This document shows positions 1-8,187 of a stretch of DNA of 64,000 nt, in pieces. Location of the stretch: NCBI GenBank assembly GCA_003150405.1, contig QAMM01000008.1, forward strand, positions 9,454-73,453, written 5' to 3'. The translations under genes and the position numbers were made by a program. The notes under the pieces are model-generated. The model was not told the DNA's origin, did no database searches, and saw only the letters and a program-made list of their open reading frames with translations. The stretch is from Clostridiales bacterium (GTDB lineage Bacteria; Bacillota; Clostridia; Oscillospirales; Ruminococcaceae). The first letter of the stretch is position 1. Each line of letters opens with the position of its first letter.

Positions 1-19
1 AGGATATGGTGTCGCTCCA

Positions 20-40
20 GAAAAACGGGATCCGTTTTTC
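20..40. terminator. Short symmetric hairpin, probable bidirectional terminator
   Basis: GAAAAACGG and CCGTTTTTC form a perfect 9-bp stem around a 3-base loop, with a T-run on either strand. It probably ends whatever gene lies left of the window. A TATAAT at 73-78 follows, which could serve the aldo/keto reductase at 139, but I see no convincing -35 partner. Confidence 0.5.
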
Positions 41-138
41 GTTTATGGTGCAAGTCTGCGGCCCGTGTGTAGTATAATAAAATAGCTGTACGGCAAATAA
101 GGCTGTATAAAATCAAACGACAAAAAGGAGCGGCAGAT

Positions 139-993
139 ATGTTTCAAAGTTTACAGGATTGCTACACACTCAACAACGGCGTAAAAATTCCCTGCATTGG
201 CTATGGTACCTTTAAAACGCCAAACGGCGAAGCTGTCGTGGATTCGGTTATAAATGCAGTGAAAGCAGGCTACCGCCATATTGACACGGCACACCGTTAT
301 GACAATGAGGAAGGTGTGGGGGAGGGGATCCGCAAATGCGGAGTGCCGCGTGAAGAGCTGTTTATCACCACCAAACTCGGTAACCACCACCACGGGTACC
401 GGGAGACACTGGAGGCTTTCGACCTCTCGCTCAAAAAGCTGGGACTGGACTATATTGACCTTTACCTCATTCACTGGCCGGCGCCGCTTGTTTGCCGCGA
501 AAACTACAAAGAGAAAAATGTAGAGACCTGGCGTGCCTTTGAAGAGCTTTACCGCGCGGGCAAGGTGCGCGCCATTGGGTTGAGCAACTTCTGGCAGACC
601 CACATTGACGCCCTGCTGGAAACGGCGGAGGTTAAGCCGATGGTCAACCAGCTTGAGGTACACCCACAGTTCCCGCATCAGGATTTGGTGGATTACTGCA
701 AGATGCACCAGATTCAGGTGGAATCCTGGGGTCCGCTGATTCAGGGTAAGGCGTTCCAATACCCGGTGCTGCAAGAGGTTGCGGAAAAGCATGGCAAAAC
801 TGTTGCGCAGGTTTGTGTGCGCTGGGCGATGGACAAGGACGTTTTGCCTCTACCAAAATCCAACCACTACGACCGTATGGTGCAAAACGCGGATGTATTT
901 GATTTCACCCTTGACGACGAGGACTTCCGGAACATCAGTGCGCTGGAGGCTTACGGGCGGATTGGCAAGCATCCGGACACCGCGCCATTTTAA
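139..993 (+). CDS. Aldo/keto reductase (2,5-diketo-gluconate reductase-like)
   Basis: This 284-residue protein is a full-length NAD(P)H-dependent aldo/keto reductase, a soluble TIM-barrel enzyme that reduces aldehydes or ketones. The catalytic tetrad is readable as D49 (in HIDTA), Y54, K79 (in TTKLGN) and H112 (in LIHWP). The late motif LPKSNHYDRM is the usual cofactor-phosphate-binding region. The start follows AAAGGAG about 9 bases upstream. It appears monocistronic. A heavily deleted relative lies immediately downstream (1050-1204), so the locus once held two copies. The substrate cannot be told from sequence. Confidence 0.92.
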   Translation: MFQSLQDCYTLNNGVKIPCIGYGTFKTPNGEAVVDSVINAVKAGYRHIDTAHRYDNEEGVGEGIRKCGVPREELFITTKLGNHHHGYRETLEAFDLSLKKLGLDYIDLYLIHWPAPLVCRENYKEKNVETWRAFEELYRAGKVRAIGLSNFWQTHIDALLETAEVKPMVNQLEVHPQFPHQDLVDYCKMHQIQVESWGPLIQGKAFQYPVLQEVAEKHGKTVAQVCVRWAMDKDVLPLPKSNHYDRMVQNADVFDFTLDDEDFRNISALEAYGRIGKHPDTAPF

Positions 994-1049
994 GTGGAGA
1001 ACATGTGTGCCCGGCGAAAGGATATCCGCCGGAGAGTAGGAGAGAGCGA

Positions 1050-1204
1050 ATGGATGCGCTCGGGATTGTTATACGCTGCAAAACGACGTGAAGATGTCCT
1101 GCATTGGCTCCGGCGTTTTTAAAATGGAGGGTGACGCGGCGGAACGAGTGGTGTATAAGACGTTTGGCCACACCGGCCAGGATCCAGAGAAAAACCCGTT
1201 TTAA
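1050..1204 (+). pseudogene. Relic of a second aldo/keto reductase (N- and C-terminal ends fused by deletion)
   Basis: Reading from 1064 gives DCYTLQNDVKMSCIGSGVFK, which closely matches residues 8-26 of the intact enzyme at 139-993 (DCYTLNNGVKIPCIGYGTFK). The frame then runs through a stretch ending GHTGQDPEKNPF and a stop at 1202-1204, which resembles the intact C-terminus GKHPDTAPF. Only 46 codons remain, so almost the whole barrel has been deleted. The nearest ATG codons (1050, 1054) are in other frames. This is a decayed tandem duplicate, unlikely to be expressed as a functional enzyme. Confidence 0.8.
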
Positions 1205-1224
1205 CAGGATGTTTCCGATGGTAT

Positions 1225-1254
1225 AAGCGGCGGAGGGTATTCCTGCCGCTTTTT
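1225..1254 (+). terminator. Rho-independent terminator
   Basis: AAGCGGC pairs with GCCGCTT around an interior that can pair further (GGA/TCC), followed by a T-run. It closes the aldo/keto reductase plus relic unit. Confidence 0.75.
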
Positions 1255-1303
1255 CTCTGTAATTGTTCTAAAATACACCCCGGTTTTTTAGTGGTTTTTT
1301 GAA

Positions 1304-1332
1304 TTGACAAGGTGTCCGTTGGCCGCTATACT
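1304..1332 (+). promoter_or_regulatory. Sigma-A promoter of the DUF4867 gene
   Basis: TTGACA at 1304-1309 and TATACT at 1327-1332 are separated by 17 bases. Transcription would start near 1339, which rules out the in-frame GTG at 1312 as a start codon and supports the ATG at 1396. Confidence 0.85.
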
Positions 1333-1395
1333 GATTATAAAGCGCCTGGGACAGGGTTGCTCCAGGCCGTTTATTTTGAAACAGGAGTGATAGCA

Positions 1396-2064
1396 ATGAT
1401 AGAGAAGATGCAGAAGGCGAATCCGGGAATCAAGATTCTCCCGGTAGAAGATGCTGCTTTTGGAAAATACGGCCAGATCATTACCGGGTATGATTTTTCT
1501 GAGTACATCGCGTACATGAAAGCCAATACTCCAACCCCGAAAGAGGGTAATGTTTACATTCCGTCGGATGAAAAGATGGAAGCGTTTGCGGTTACCCAAG
1601 AGGTCTCTGCAAACTTTTACGGTGAAATGCCGGTTCAGGTGGGCTACTGCAACGGCAGTACCTCCAGCTTGGACGCGCTGGAGTACCACAAAGGCAGTGA
1701 AATTGACCTTGCCGTGACCGATCTCGTGGTGCTGCTCGGCTCAATTACCGACATCAAAGACAATGTTTACGATTCCGCAAAGGTAGAGGCGTTCTACATC
1801 AAGGCGGGCACCGCTGTGGAGTTTTACGGCCCCACCCTGCATTTTGCCCCCTGCATGGTCGATGAGAACGGCTACCAGTGCGTAGTCGTGCTTCCGCGCG
1901 ACACCAACTTCCCGCTGGACAACGCGGTTTCCCCGAAAAACAACGAAGACAAACTCCTGCTGATGAAAAACAAGTGGGTTATTGCACATCCGGACAGCGG
2001 TATGGCAAAAGACGGCGCCTATGTTGGTATTACCGGTGTAAACCTCAAGCTCTCCATCGGTTAA
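1396..2064 (+). CDS. DUF4867 family protein (cupin-like)
   Basis: The protein has 222 residues. I recognise it as the DUF4867 family of Firmicutes, a soluble beta-rich protein with cupin-like character; its biochemical role is not established. A likely metal-binding element is the LEYHKGSE segment. I chose ATG 1396 because it follows ACAGGAG and because the promoter at 1304-1332 overlaps the upstream in-frame GTG. It is monocistronic, bounded by its own promoter and terminator. In related organisms this family often sits near sugar-metabolism genes (from memory), but nothing adjacent here fixes a pathway. Confidence 0.75.
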   Translation: MIEKMQKANPGIKILPVEDAAFGKYGQIITGYDFSEYIAYMKANTPTPKEGNVYIPSDEKMEAFAVTQEVSANFYGEMPVQVGYCNGSTSSLDALEYHKGSEIDLAVTDLVVLLGSITDIKDNVYDSAKVEAFYIKAGTAVEFYGPTLHFAPCMVDENGYQCVVVLPRDTNFPLDNAVSPKNNEDKLLLMKNKWVIAHPDSGMAKDGAYVGITGVNLKLSIG

Positions 2065-2116
2065 GCAGGCCGTTTTGGCGGGCCGCCTCTTGTTTTGAGT
2101 CTTATTTTGTCACGCG

Positions 2117-2153
2117 AAGTGGCTGCGGGTGTTTGCACCCGTAGCCGCTTTTT
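2117..2153 (+). terminator. Rho-independent terminator
   Basis: AGTGGCTGCGGGTG and CACCCGTAGCCGCT form a long stem (one mismatch, one G-T) with a TTTG loop, followed by TTTTT. Confidence 0.85.
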
Positions 2154-2226
2154 CGCTTTTTTACCACCCCAGCATCCCTCTAAACTTTCCGCACAGCCCC
2201 CATTACACAAGGAGGTGTATGACGCA

Positions 2227-4002
2227 ATGTTCCAGATAAAATGGGCATGGGAGAATATGGCTGGTTATCGGAAGCGGTACATAATGGCGCTGTCCTTTGT
2301 GGTGACCAGCTCGCTTCTCGTGTTCATCAACCCGTTTATAACCCAAACCATTGTTGACGAAGTGCTGGTTGGTACAGCCGGACCGGACGGAGAGGTGGTC
2401 CGCAATTATACCATCCTGATTCCACTGCTTATCACTATGGTGCTGGTTCATTTGTTCCGCATGAGTATGCTCAACGCAGGCGTTTACAACTGTGATTATG
2501 CATCGCAGGGGATGCTTGTCAATATGCGCGAGCATTTGTACGACCGCATCCAGACACAGGACAAGACCTATTATGACCGTTACCGCACCGGCGACCTGAT
2601 GACTAGGCTCACCGGCGACCTCGACACGGTCCGCAATGCGTTTTCCTATGTGTTCCGCGAGTTTATTATTGATATTTTCCTCTTTCTTACGACCACCGTC
2701 TTTTTCCTCACCATCAACCCCCTCTTTACGGTGGCGGTGATGGCGGTGACGCCGGTTCTGCTTATCCTTTCCAAAATGTTTTCCAAAAAGGTGCGCTCCA
2801 AATATGTAATTTTGCGTGAACGGCTGAGCGAGCTCAACACCAAAGCGCAGGAGGATATTTCGGGCAACCGGGTCATCAAGGCGTTTTCAAGGGAACAATA
2901 CGAAATGGATGAGTTTGCCAAAAAGAACAACGCTTACCGTACAGCGAATATCGACTCCCAATTCACCTGGCTGCGTTATTTCCCGGGCGTTCATGTTCTG
3001 GCCAATATGCCAACGGTGGTGATCATCCTTGTAGGCGGCTTATTTATTATCAACGGCTGGCTGACGGCGGGTGATCTCGCCGCGTTTTCGGCCCTGACCT
3101 GGGCGATCAGCGAGCCGATGCGCAACATCGGCATTCTGCTCAACGACCTTCAGCGGTTTTTTGCCTCGGCGGATAAAGTCATTGAAATGTACTACGCCCA
3201 GCCGCATATCCAAAACGCGCCGGACGCCATTGACCTGCCGCATAAAATGCGCGGCAAGGTGGAGTTCAAAGACGTTCATTTCAAGCTTAATGACCAGGTG
3301 GTTTTCGACGGTATTTCCTTTGTGGCAAACCCCGGTGAGACCATTGCGGTCATGGGCGGCACCGGTTCCGGCAAAACCTCGCTTGTCAACCTCATTGAGC
3401 GGTTTTACGATGTGACCGGCGGTGCTGTTCTGGTGGATGACGTCGACGTGCGCAGGCTGACCTTAAGCTCGCTGCGCGGTGGTATAGGAATGGCCACGCA
3501 GGATGTTTTTCTTTACTCCGAAACGGTGGATGGAAACATTGCCTACGGCGATCCGGAGCTCAGCGAGGAGGAGGTCCGCCATTTTGCGGAGATCACCGCT
3601 TCCGACTTTATTGATGACATGGAGGATGGCTACGAGACTATTGTCGGCGAGCGCGGTGTCGGTCTCTCCGGCGGGCAGAAGCAGCGTCTGGCGCTCGCCC
3701 GTGCGCTCGCGATAAAGCCGTCGATTCTGATTCTGGACGACACGACCTCAGCAGTCGACATGGAGACCGAAAAATACATTCAGGAGCAGCTTTCCAAGCT
3801 GGATTTTGAATGCACTAAGTTCATCATCGCTCAACGTATTTCCTCGGTTAAAAACGCCGACCAGATTCTCATACTCGACCACGGCAAAATTGTGGAACAC
3901 GGCACCCATGCGGAGCTGCTCCGGCAAAACGGCTATTACCGTGAAATTTTTGAGCTCCAGCACGGTGCAGAAAGGCAGGTGGTTTCGGATGGCGCGCAAT
4001 AA
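2227..4002 (+). CDS. ABC exporter half-transporter, degenerate-site subunit
   Basis: The 591-residue protein has an N-terminal six-helix ABC exporter membrane domain (about 20-310) and a C-terminal ATPase domain: Walker A GGTGSGKT at 377-384, signature LSGGQ from 480, Walker B ending LDD at 503-505. The position after the Walker B aspartate is D505 rather than the catalytic glutamate. That is the hallmark of the degenerate subunit in heterodimeric multidrug exporters (BmrC/BmrD, TM287/288 type). The start ATG 2227 follows GGAGG. Its stop overlaps the next gene by 14 bases, so the two are translationally coupled partners. Confidence 0.92.
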   Translation: MFQIKWAWENMAGYRKRYIMALSFVVTSSLLVFINPFITQTIVDEVLVGTAGPDGEVVRNYTILIPLLITMVLVHLFRMSMLNAGVYNCDYASQGMLVNMREHLYDRIQTQDKTYYDRYRTGDLMTRLTGDLDTVRNAFSYVFREFIIDIFLFLTTTVFFLTINPLFTVAVMAVTPVLLILSKMFSKKVRSKYVILRERLSELNTKAQEDISGNRVIKAFSREQYEMDEFAKKNNAYRTANIDSQFTWLRYFPGVHVLANMPTVVIILVGGLFIINGWLTAGDLAAFSALTWAISEPMRNIGILLNDLQRFFASADKVIEMYYAQPHIQNAPDAIDLPHKMRGKVEFKDVHFKLNDQVVFDGISFVANPGETIAVMGGTGSGKTSLVNLIERFYDVTGGAVLVDDVDVRRLTLSSLRGGIGMATQDVFLYSETVDGNIAYGDPELSEEEVRHFAEITASDFIDDMEDGYETIVGERGVGLSGGQKQRLALARALAIKPSILILDDTTSAVDMETEKYIQEQLSKLDFECTKFIIAQRISSVKNADQILILDHGKIVEHGTHAELLRQNGYYREIFELQHGAERQVVSDGAQ

Positions 4003-5767
4003 GTTTGACATTGACGAATCGCTTGAATCTCCATTTAATATACAGCACTTAAAACGCAGCTTTATTTACATTAAAAAGTACAAGAAAAAGATGATCCTTG
4101 CACTGATCTACTCGCTGCTGAGCGTTATTTTCGCCCTGTTTGGCCCTCAGATTATGAAAGAGGCACTCGACGTTGCGGTGGTCAACAAAGATGTGCCTTA
4201 CCTCATCCTGCTTTCGGTCCTGCTGATTGTGACCATCGGTATCTCTATTCTGCTCAACGTCCTGCGTTCCCGCATTACGGCGGTGGTGGGGCAGAACATC
4301 ATCTATGACATCCGGCAGGATTTGTTCGAACACCTGCAAAAGCTTCCTTTTTCCTATTATGACAACCGGCCGCACGGCAAAATCCTTGTCCGCGTGGTAC
4401 AGTATGTCAACAACGTCTCGGACATGCTTTCGAACGGTATCATCAACTTTTTCCTTGAAATCTGCAATCTGATATTTGTCACGGTGTTTATGTTCATCAC
4501 TGACGCGCGGCTCGCACTTGTTATCATTGCAGGACTTCCAGTGCTGATTGTGATTGTGGGGGCTATTATGCCGAAGCAGCGGCGGGCCTGGCAGAATTTC
4601 TCCAACAAAAACTCCAACATGAACGCCTACCTGCATGAGAGTATTCTTGGTTCCAGTGTCACCCAGATTTTCACCCGCGAGAAGCTCAACGCGGATATCG
4701 GCTACACCCAGTTCCACAACTGCCGCCGCTCCTTTTTGAAGGCGGTATTCGTCTCCAACTGGGTCTGGTATTCGGTGGAGATGATTTCCGCCATCGTCAA
4801 CGCGAGCGTCTACGGGGCGGGCATTCTGCTCATCCGCCCTATGGCGACCTTCGGCACCATCATCGCGATGGGCGATTACTCCTGGCGCTTCTGGCGACCG
4901 ATCACCAACCTCGCGAACCTCTACAACAATCTCATCAATACCATTGCCTACCTCGAACGCATTTTTGAAACCATCGATGAACCGATTCTCATCGAGGATG
5001 CGCCGGACGCCAAAGCACTGCCGTCCATCCGCGGAAATGTGGAATTCAAGGACGTTGTGTTTGAGTACGAACCGGGGCACCCCATCCTAAACCACATGAG
5101 CTTTCAGGTGAAGGCTGGAGAGAGCATTGCCCTTGTCGGGCCGACCGGCGCCGGCAAGACGACAGTCATCAATCTCATCAGCCGGTTTTATGACATCTCC
5201 TCTGGTCAGATTTTAATTGACGGGCACGACATTTCCAAAGCAACGCTGCACTCCCTTCGCAGTCAAATGGGCGTTATGCTACAGGACAGCTTCGTGTTCT
5301 CCGGCGACATTCAGGAGAATATCCGCTACGGCAAATTGGATGCTACCGATGAGGAAGTTGTCGCCGCTGCCAAAACGGTTAAAGCGGATGAGTTTATCCG
5401 CGAAATGGAACACGGCTACAAGACCGAGGTCAATGAGCGCGGCAGCAGGCTTTCCCAAGGACAAAAACAGCTCATTTCCTTTGCCCGCACCTTGATTGCC
5501 GACCCGAAAATCCTCATTCTCGACGAGGCAACCTCCTCCATTGACACCAAGACCGAACGCCTGATGCAGGAGGGGCTCAATGAGCTGCTTAAGGGGCGTA
5601 CTTCATTTATTATTGCGCACCGGCTTTCCACCATCCAGCATTGCGACCGCATTATGTATGTAGATGAAGGGATCATCCAGGAATGCGGTTCCCATGATGA
5701 ATTGATGGCGAAAAAAGGTAAATATTACGAGCTTTGCATGGCGCAGCGCGAGAACGCGGTGGTATAA
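3989..5767 (+). CDS. ABC exporter half-transporter, consensus-Walker-B subunit
   Basis: The 592-residue partner of the preceding gene has a membrane domain, then an ATPase domain with Walker A GPTGAGKT at 384-391, signature LSQGQ from about 488, and Walker B LDE with catalytic E513. It should form a heterodimer with the upstream D505 protein, giving one hydrolytically competent site and one degenerate site. The start ATG 3989 follows AAAGGCAGG inside the end of the upstream gene. The substrate (drug, lipid or peptide) cannot be deduced; no regulator is adjacent. Confidence 0.92.
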   Translation: MARNKFDIDESLESPFNIQHLKRSFIYIKKYKKKMILALIYSLLSVIFALFGPQIMKEALDVAVVNKDVPYLILLSVLLIVTIGISILLNVLRSRITAVVGQNIIYDIRQDLFEHLQKLPFSYYDNRPHGKILVRVVQYVNNVSDMLSNGIINFFLEICNLIFVTVFMFITDARLALVIIAGLPVLIVIVGAIMPKQRRAWQNFSNKNSNMNAYLHESILGSSVTQIFTREKLNADIGYTQFHNCRRSFLKAVFVSNWVWYSVEMISAIVNASVYGAGILLIRPMATFGTIIAMGDYSWRFWRPITNLANLYNNLINTIAYLERIFETIDEPILIEDAPDAKALPSIRGNVEFKDVVFEYEPGHPILNHMSFQVKAGESIALVGPTGAGKTTVINLISRFYDISSGQILIDGHDISKATLHSLRSQMGVMLQDSFVFSGDIQENIRYGKLDATDEEVVAAAKTVKADEFIREMEHGYKTEVNERGSRLSQGQKQLISFARTLIADPKILILDEATSSIDTKTERLMQEGLNELLKGRTSFIIAHRLSTIQHCDRIMYVDEGIIQECGSHDELMAKKGKYYELCMAQRENAVV

Positions 5768-6180
5768 AATCCGCGGCTGCTCATCTCTAACAATCTATTG
5801 AGGTTTTGCAGTACGGTTGTTCCGCATCGCCAAGGAGAGACCGCTAGGCTGTACGCCCAGGGAACCCATACCATGATCTTTACCGGAACCTTCCTCAGTC
5901 TGTTTGCCATGTTCGATTACTTTCAAACCGAATTTCCTGGGAAATACTGGAAAAAGCCCCCTTTTTGGAATCTGTTGGATTCCAAAAAGGGGGCTTTTTT
6001 GATCTGCTGATGCGATACGATCGGGCAGCAGAGGAACCAGATTGTGCCGGCGATTTTTCTCGATCGATATGGGACACCGAAGCCAAAAACGGCAAAGGGA
6101 CAAGATGATGCAGAGCACTTTGAAGCTATCGGCTTGAAAACAAAGCTATAAAAGGCGGATTGCGGGTACATTCTGTTGTA
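5768..6180. other. Intergenic stretch without a supported gene
   Basis: Between the ABC exporter and the phosphate regulon there is no reading frame with a ribosome binding site and recognisable product. It holds the long perfect inverted repeat at 5950-6000. The rest shows no repeat or RNA structure I can name. Short frames on both strands here are low-complexity translations of the palindrome. Confidence 0.6.
5950..6000. terminator. Long perfect inverted repeat, bidirectional terminator
   Basis: AAAAAGCCCCCTTTTTGGAATC pairs perfectly with its complement around a TGTTG-type loop, and TTTTTT follows. A 22-bp stem is much longer than most terminators in this window. On RNA it would form a very stable hairpin on either strand. 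Confidence 0.8.
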
Positions 6181-6290
6181 GTGATTTACGCGAATTTTAC
6201 ACGGGATTTTCGTTTTGTAAAAGAAAACAGCTGTTTTTACTCATTTTTTACACAGTGCAAATAGCTCATTTTACATTGAGGCAATACAAT
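6181..6290 (+). promoter_or_regulatory. Pho-box array and promoter of the pst operon
   Basis: Five TTTAC(A/G/T) units occur at 6185, 6196, 6236, 6247 and 6270. The first two and the third and fourth are exactly 11 bases apart, the spacing known for PhoP dimers on TT(A/T/C)ACA repeats in Bacillus. A TACAAT at 6285-6290 serves as -10, and no good -35 is present, as expected for an activator-dependent promoter. It lies just ahead of pstS. Confidence 0.72.
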
Positions 6291-6324
6291 AAAGCCGTAC
6301 TTAAGAGAAAAAGGAGAATGAACA

Positions 6325-7245
6325 ATGAAAATGAAAAAAACAGTTTGCCTGTTGTGCGCTGCTGTCATGTCACTGGGATTGTTCGCTGGCTGTCAGTCTG
6401 GCGGGGATTCTTCTGCAAGCGGTTCTTCTTCCGGCAGCACAAACGCCTCTGCAGCTGATTTCGATGCAAATCAGTCCATCAACGTCATTACCCGCGAGTC
6501 TGGTTCCGGTACAAGAGGTGCCTTTATTGAGCTGTTCGGCATAGAGGAAAAGGACGCAGACGGCAACAAGGTTGACAAAACCACCGAAGAGGCGAGCGTA
6601 CAGTCCAGCACCAACGCTGTTCTCACCACCGTTGCGGGCGATGAAACCGCAATCGGTTACATTTCGCTCGGCTCCCTCAATGACGATGTCAAAGCTCTGA
6701 AAATCGACGGCGCAGAAGCAAGCGTTGCAAATGTAAAAGATGGTACATATAAAGTATCCCGTCCGTTTAACATCGCCTATAAAGGTACTCCGAGCGAGCA
6801 GGCGCAGGATTTCGTCAATTTTATCCTGAGCACCGAAGGCCAGGAGGTCGTGGAGGAAGCCGGCTTTATCCCGCTGGACGACACTAAGCCATTTGAATCT
6901 AACAATGCAAGCGGCAAGGTTGTTATCTCCGGTTCCTCCTCGGTCACTCCGGTTATGGAAAAACTCCAGGAGGCCTACCAGAAAATCAACGCGAACGTTA
7001 CCATTGAAATTCAGCAGACCGACTCGACCAATGGTATGAAAGACGCTATGACCGGTACCTGTGACATCGGCATGGCTTCCAGAGAGCTCAAAGACAGCGA
7101 GCTTGAGAGTCTTACCTCGACCACCATTGCAACTGACGGAATTGCAGTTATTGTCAACAAAGCCAACAGCTTTGACGACCTGACCTCGGATGCTATCAAA
7201 GCAATCTTCACCGGCGAAGCTGTTAACTGGAGCGACGTAAAATAA
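6325..7245 (+). CDS. pstS: Phosphate ABC transporter substrate-binding lipoprotein, permuted domain order
   Basis: The 306-residue protein binds phosphate outside the membrane and delivers it to PstCA. It has a lipoprotein signal with lipobox LFAGC (C23) and a Ser/Gly-rich linker. The two halves are in unusual order: the SGSGTRGAF phosphate-loop segment, normally in the second half of PstS, comes first (about 55-185), and the segment SGSSSVTPVMEKL...GIAVIVN...IFTGEAVNWSDVK, normally N-terminal, comes last (about 200-306). From memory this arrangement recurs in Clostridia, so it is probably functional. It is first in the pst operon and separated from pstC by a hairpin. Confidence 0.9.
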   Translation: MKMKKTVCLLCAAVMSLGLFAGCQSGGDSSASGSSSGSTNASAADFDANQSINVITRESGSGTRGAFIELFGIEEKDADGNKVDKTTEEASVQSSTNAVLTTVAGDETAIGYISLGSLNDDVKALKIDGAEASVANVKDGTYKVSRPFNIAYKGTPSEQAQDFVNFILSTEGQEVVEEAGFIPLDDTKPFESNNASGKVVISGSSSVTPVMEKLQEAYQKINANVTIEIQQTDSTNGMKDAMTGTCDIGMASRELKDSELESLTSTTIATDGIAVIVNKANSFDDLTSDAIKAIFTGEAVNWSDVK

Positions 7246-7258
7246 CCAAACAGAAATG

Positions 7259-7312
7259 AACAGCGCAACAAGGGCTCGCCGTGTTTCACACGGCCGGCCC
7301 AGTTGCTGTTTT
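7259..7312 (+). terminator. Intercistronic hairpin between pstS and pstC (attenuator or mRNA stabiliser)
   Basis: Nested arms AACAG/CTGTT, CAAC/GTTG, GGGC/GCCC and GCCGTG/CACGGC fold into one long, slightly bulged hairpin with a TTTCA loop, followed by only four T. It would let some polymerase through while protecting the 3' end of pstS mRNA, which fits the need for more binding protein than permease. Confidence 0.65.
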
Positions 7313-7320
7313 GGGAGAGT

Positions 7321-8187
7321 ATGGAATTTATGAAGAGATTCAAAGAAACGTTTATGAAGGGCGTATTCTTTGTTGCCGCGCTGGCATCAATTTTGGCGGT
7401 TGCACTCATTTGCCTGTTTCTGTTTGCAAACGGCATTCCGGCGATGGGGAAGATTGGCCTGTTTGACTTCCTGCTCGGCCAGAACTGGGCGCCGCAGGAC
7501 AACCCAGCTTCCTTTGGCATTCTGCCGATGATTCTGGGCAGTATTTATATTACGGCGGGCGCAATTATCATTGGTGTGCCAATTGGTATTCTTACAGCTA
7601 TTTTTATGGCCCGCTTCTGTCCCAAGGGGCTATACCGTATCCTACACCCGGCAGTGGAGCTGCTGGCGGGCATTCCTTCGGTTGTATATGGTTTTTTTGG
7701 TCTGATGGTGCTTGTTCCCTTTGTGCGTGAAACCTTCGGCGGCAAGGGCACGAGCATTCTGACTGCCTCAATTTTGCTTGGTATTATGATTCTGCCAACC
7801 ATTATTGCGGTGAGTGAGTCCGCCATCCGCGCGGTGCCGGAAAGCTATTATGAGGGCGCGCTGGCGTTGGGCGCTACCCATGAGCGCAGTGTTTTCTGCA
7901 CTCTGGTTCCGGCGGCGAAATCCGGTATTATGGCTGGAATTGTGCTCGGAATTGGCCGCGCTATCGGTGAGACGATGGCGGTTGTCATGGTTGCAGGCGG
8001 GCAGCCGCGTATTACGGGGGATATTCTTAAGGGCATTCGCACCTTGACAACCAATATCGTAATGGAAATGGGTTATGCGGCAGATCTGCACCGCGAGGCA
8101 CTGATTGCAACCGGCGTCGTGCTGTTTGTGTTCATTCTCTTAATCAACCTGCTGTTTTCGCTTATCAAACGGAGGGATAAACAATGA
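7321..8187 (+). CDS. pstC: Phosphate ABC transporter permease PstC
   Basis: The protein is a 288-residue integral membrane permease with about six helices. It carries the EAA-type cytoplasmic loop (EGALALGATHERSVF) that contacts PstB and the motif GIPSVVYGFFG typical of PstC/PstA. The start is uncertain between ATG 7321 and ATG 7330, because the GGGAG at 7313-7317 is close to the first and far from the second. It ends in a 4-base ATGA overlap with pstA. Confidence 0.93.
   Translation: MEFMKRFKETFMKGVFFVAALASILAVALICLFLFANGIPAMGKIGLFDFLLGQNWAPQDNPASFGILPMILGSIYITAGAIIIGVPIGILTAIFMARFCPKGLYRILHPAVELLAGIPSVVYGFFGLMVLVPFVRETFGGKGTSILTASILLGIMILPTIIAVSESAIRAVPESYYEGALALGATHERSVFCTLVPAAKSGIMAGIVLGIGRAIGETMAVVMVAGGQPRITGDILKGIRTLTTNIVMEMGYAADLHREALIATGVVLFVFILLINLLFSLIKRRDKQ

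Noticed and set aside
1312..1395. GTG 1312 as start of the DUF4867 gene
   Set aside because: The -10 box of the promoter lies at 1327-1332, inside this extension, so it would not be transcribed.
4049..5080. 343-codon open frame on the minus strand
   Set aside because: It lies wholly antisense to the second ABC exporter subunit, has a His/Asp/Arg-rich composition typical of reverse reading of a real gene, and has no ribosome binding site.
5795..6171. Several short overlapping frames around 5.8-6.2 kb
   Set aside because: Their similar peptides (containing FGI/FWN and KKG) arise because they read the same long palindrome on both strands; none has a start signal.
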